Source: an uncultured bacterium
GTDB lineage: Bacteria; Armatimonadota; Zipacnadia; Zipacnadales; Zipacnadaceae
DNA length: 6,997 nucleotides
Direction of reading: 5' to 3'
NCBI GenBank assembly: GCA_937928475.1
Contig: CALFVE010000285.1
Coordinates: forward strand, 1 to 6,997
Part shown: positions 5,565-6,997 of the stretch, piece after piece
Position numbering within the stretch: position 1 is the first letter of the stretch
How the letters are laid out: each line of letters opens with the position of its first letter
The notes under the pieces: generated by a model
Seen by the model: the letters and a program-made list of their open reading frames with translations, nothing else
Databases searched by the model: none
Told to the model about the DNA's origin: nothing
Program-made: the position numbers and the translations under genes

Positions 5565-5603
5565 GCGGATATTTCGCCGGATACGGCCCCGCGAAACATC
5601 CGC
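5565..5603 (-). repeat. 13-bp stem hairpin downstream of trpE
   Basis: Plus-strand arms gcggatatttcgc (5565-5577) and gcgaaacatccgc (5591-5603) flank a 13-nt loop. Twelve of 13 positions are Watson-Crick; the other is A-C on the plus strand and G-U in the minus-strand transcript. It begins 25 bp after the trpE stop. No T-run follows, so it is a processing, stability or repeat element rather than an obvious terminator. Confidence 0.6.
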
Positions 5604-5627
5604 CCCTACACGGAAACGGCCTCGCCC

Positions 5628-6918
<1,291 letters not shown>

Positions 6919-6941
<23 letters not shown>

Positions 6942-6997
6942 TTAGCAGAGCGACACCGCCACCGGGCACGATACCCTCTTCGACCGCAGCGCGAGTC
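6919..6997 (-). pseudogene. groEL: GroEL chaperonin fragment, broken at the junction with trpE
   Basis: The minus-strand frame ending near 6919 reads TRAAVEEGIVPGGGVALL followed by NAIPALDN. This matches the GroEL equatorial domain just after the ATPase aspartate (about residues 400-425 of the 548-residue E. coli protein), where the GGG loop contacts nucleotide. The upstream part lies beyond the window edge. Downstream, the frame enters trpE DNA out of frame and runs as unrelated sequence to a stop at 6733, so about 120 C-terminal GroEL residues are absent. The fragment could not make a working chaperonin subunit as it stands. It is either a remnant of a deletion joining groEL to trpE or an artefact of assembly. 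Confidence 0.85.

Larger units (their letters stand above)
5390..5627 (-). other. Repeat-filled gap between trpE and trpG
   Basis: These 238 bp separate two genes that usually overlap or nearly touch. No gene is seen. Reading in the transcription direction it contains the hairpin 5565-5603, a nested palindrome 5476-5523, two tandem palindromic units 5399-5466, and the trpG ribosome binding site. The pattern suggests insertion of dispersed palindromic repeats into the operon. Confidence 0.6.

Noticed and set aside
5390..5599. In-frame N-terminal extension of TrpG to an ATG at 5599.
   Set aside because: The extension is encoded by palindromic repeat DNA, TrpG proteins start at MILVLDNYDSF, and a ribosome binding site precedes 5389.

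Overview
The window is a GC-rich bacterial segment in which every supported gene lies on the minus strand. Reading in the direction of transcription (right to left) the order is: a groEL fragment cut at the right edge, trpE, trpG, a VOC/glyoxalase-like gene, a large membrane protein of the DUF6785/DUF6784 type, an alpha/beta hydrolase, and trpD, which runs off the left edge. Nothing here fixes the taxon. AGGAGG-type ribosome binding sites, a TTG start, high GC, palindromic intergenic repeats and the DUF6785-type protein suggest an uncultured lineage such as Armatimonadota, Planctomycetota or Chloroflexota, and the window may come from a metagenome assembly (low-confidence inference).

The metabolic core is the first two steps of tryptophan synthesis. 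TrpE and TrpG together make anthranilate from chorismate and glutamine, and TrpD adds the phosphoribosyl group from PRPP. The usual trpE-trpG-trpD order is kept, but three non-trp genes sit between trpG and trpD. The VOC gene overlaps the trpG stop by an ATGA, so it is probably translationally coupled. The membrane protein and the hydrolase follow in the same direction after gaps of 271 and 90 bp.

The intergenic regions are rich in structure. Between trpE and trpG (5390-5627) there are two tandem 31-bp palindromic units, a further nested palindrome and a 13-bp hairpin. Between the VOC gene and the membrane protein (4142-4412) there is a 13-bp hairpin plus a second palindrome. That second palindrome shares its sequence with one in front of trpD, where an 8-bp outer stem closes a GNRA-loop hairpin just before the ribosome binding site. 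In all five imperfect stems the single mismatch becomes a G-U wobble in the minus-strand transcript, which suggests that these elements fold as RNA in the operon's sense direction.

The most surprising point is at the right edge. The last 79 bases encode a clear GroEL segment (TRAAVEEGIVPGGGVALL) that joins directly, out of frame, to a TrpE lacking its N-terminal part. Both genes are broken at the same place, near 6915-6935. This is either a real deletion/rearrangement or an assembly misjoin, and it should be resolved before this trpE is treated as an intact gene.
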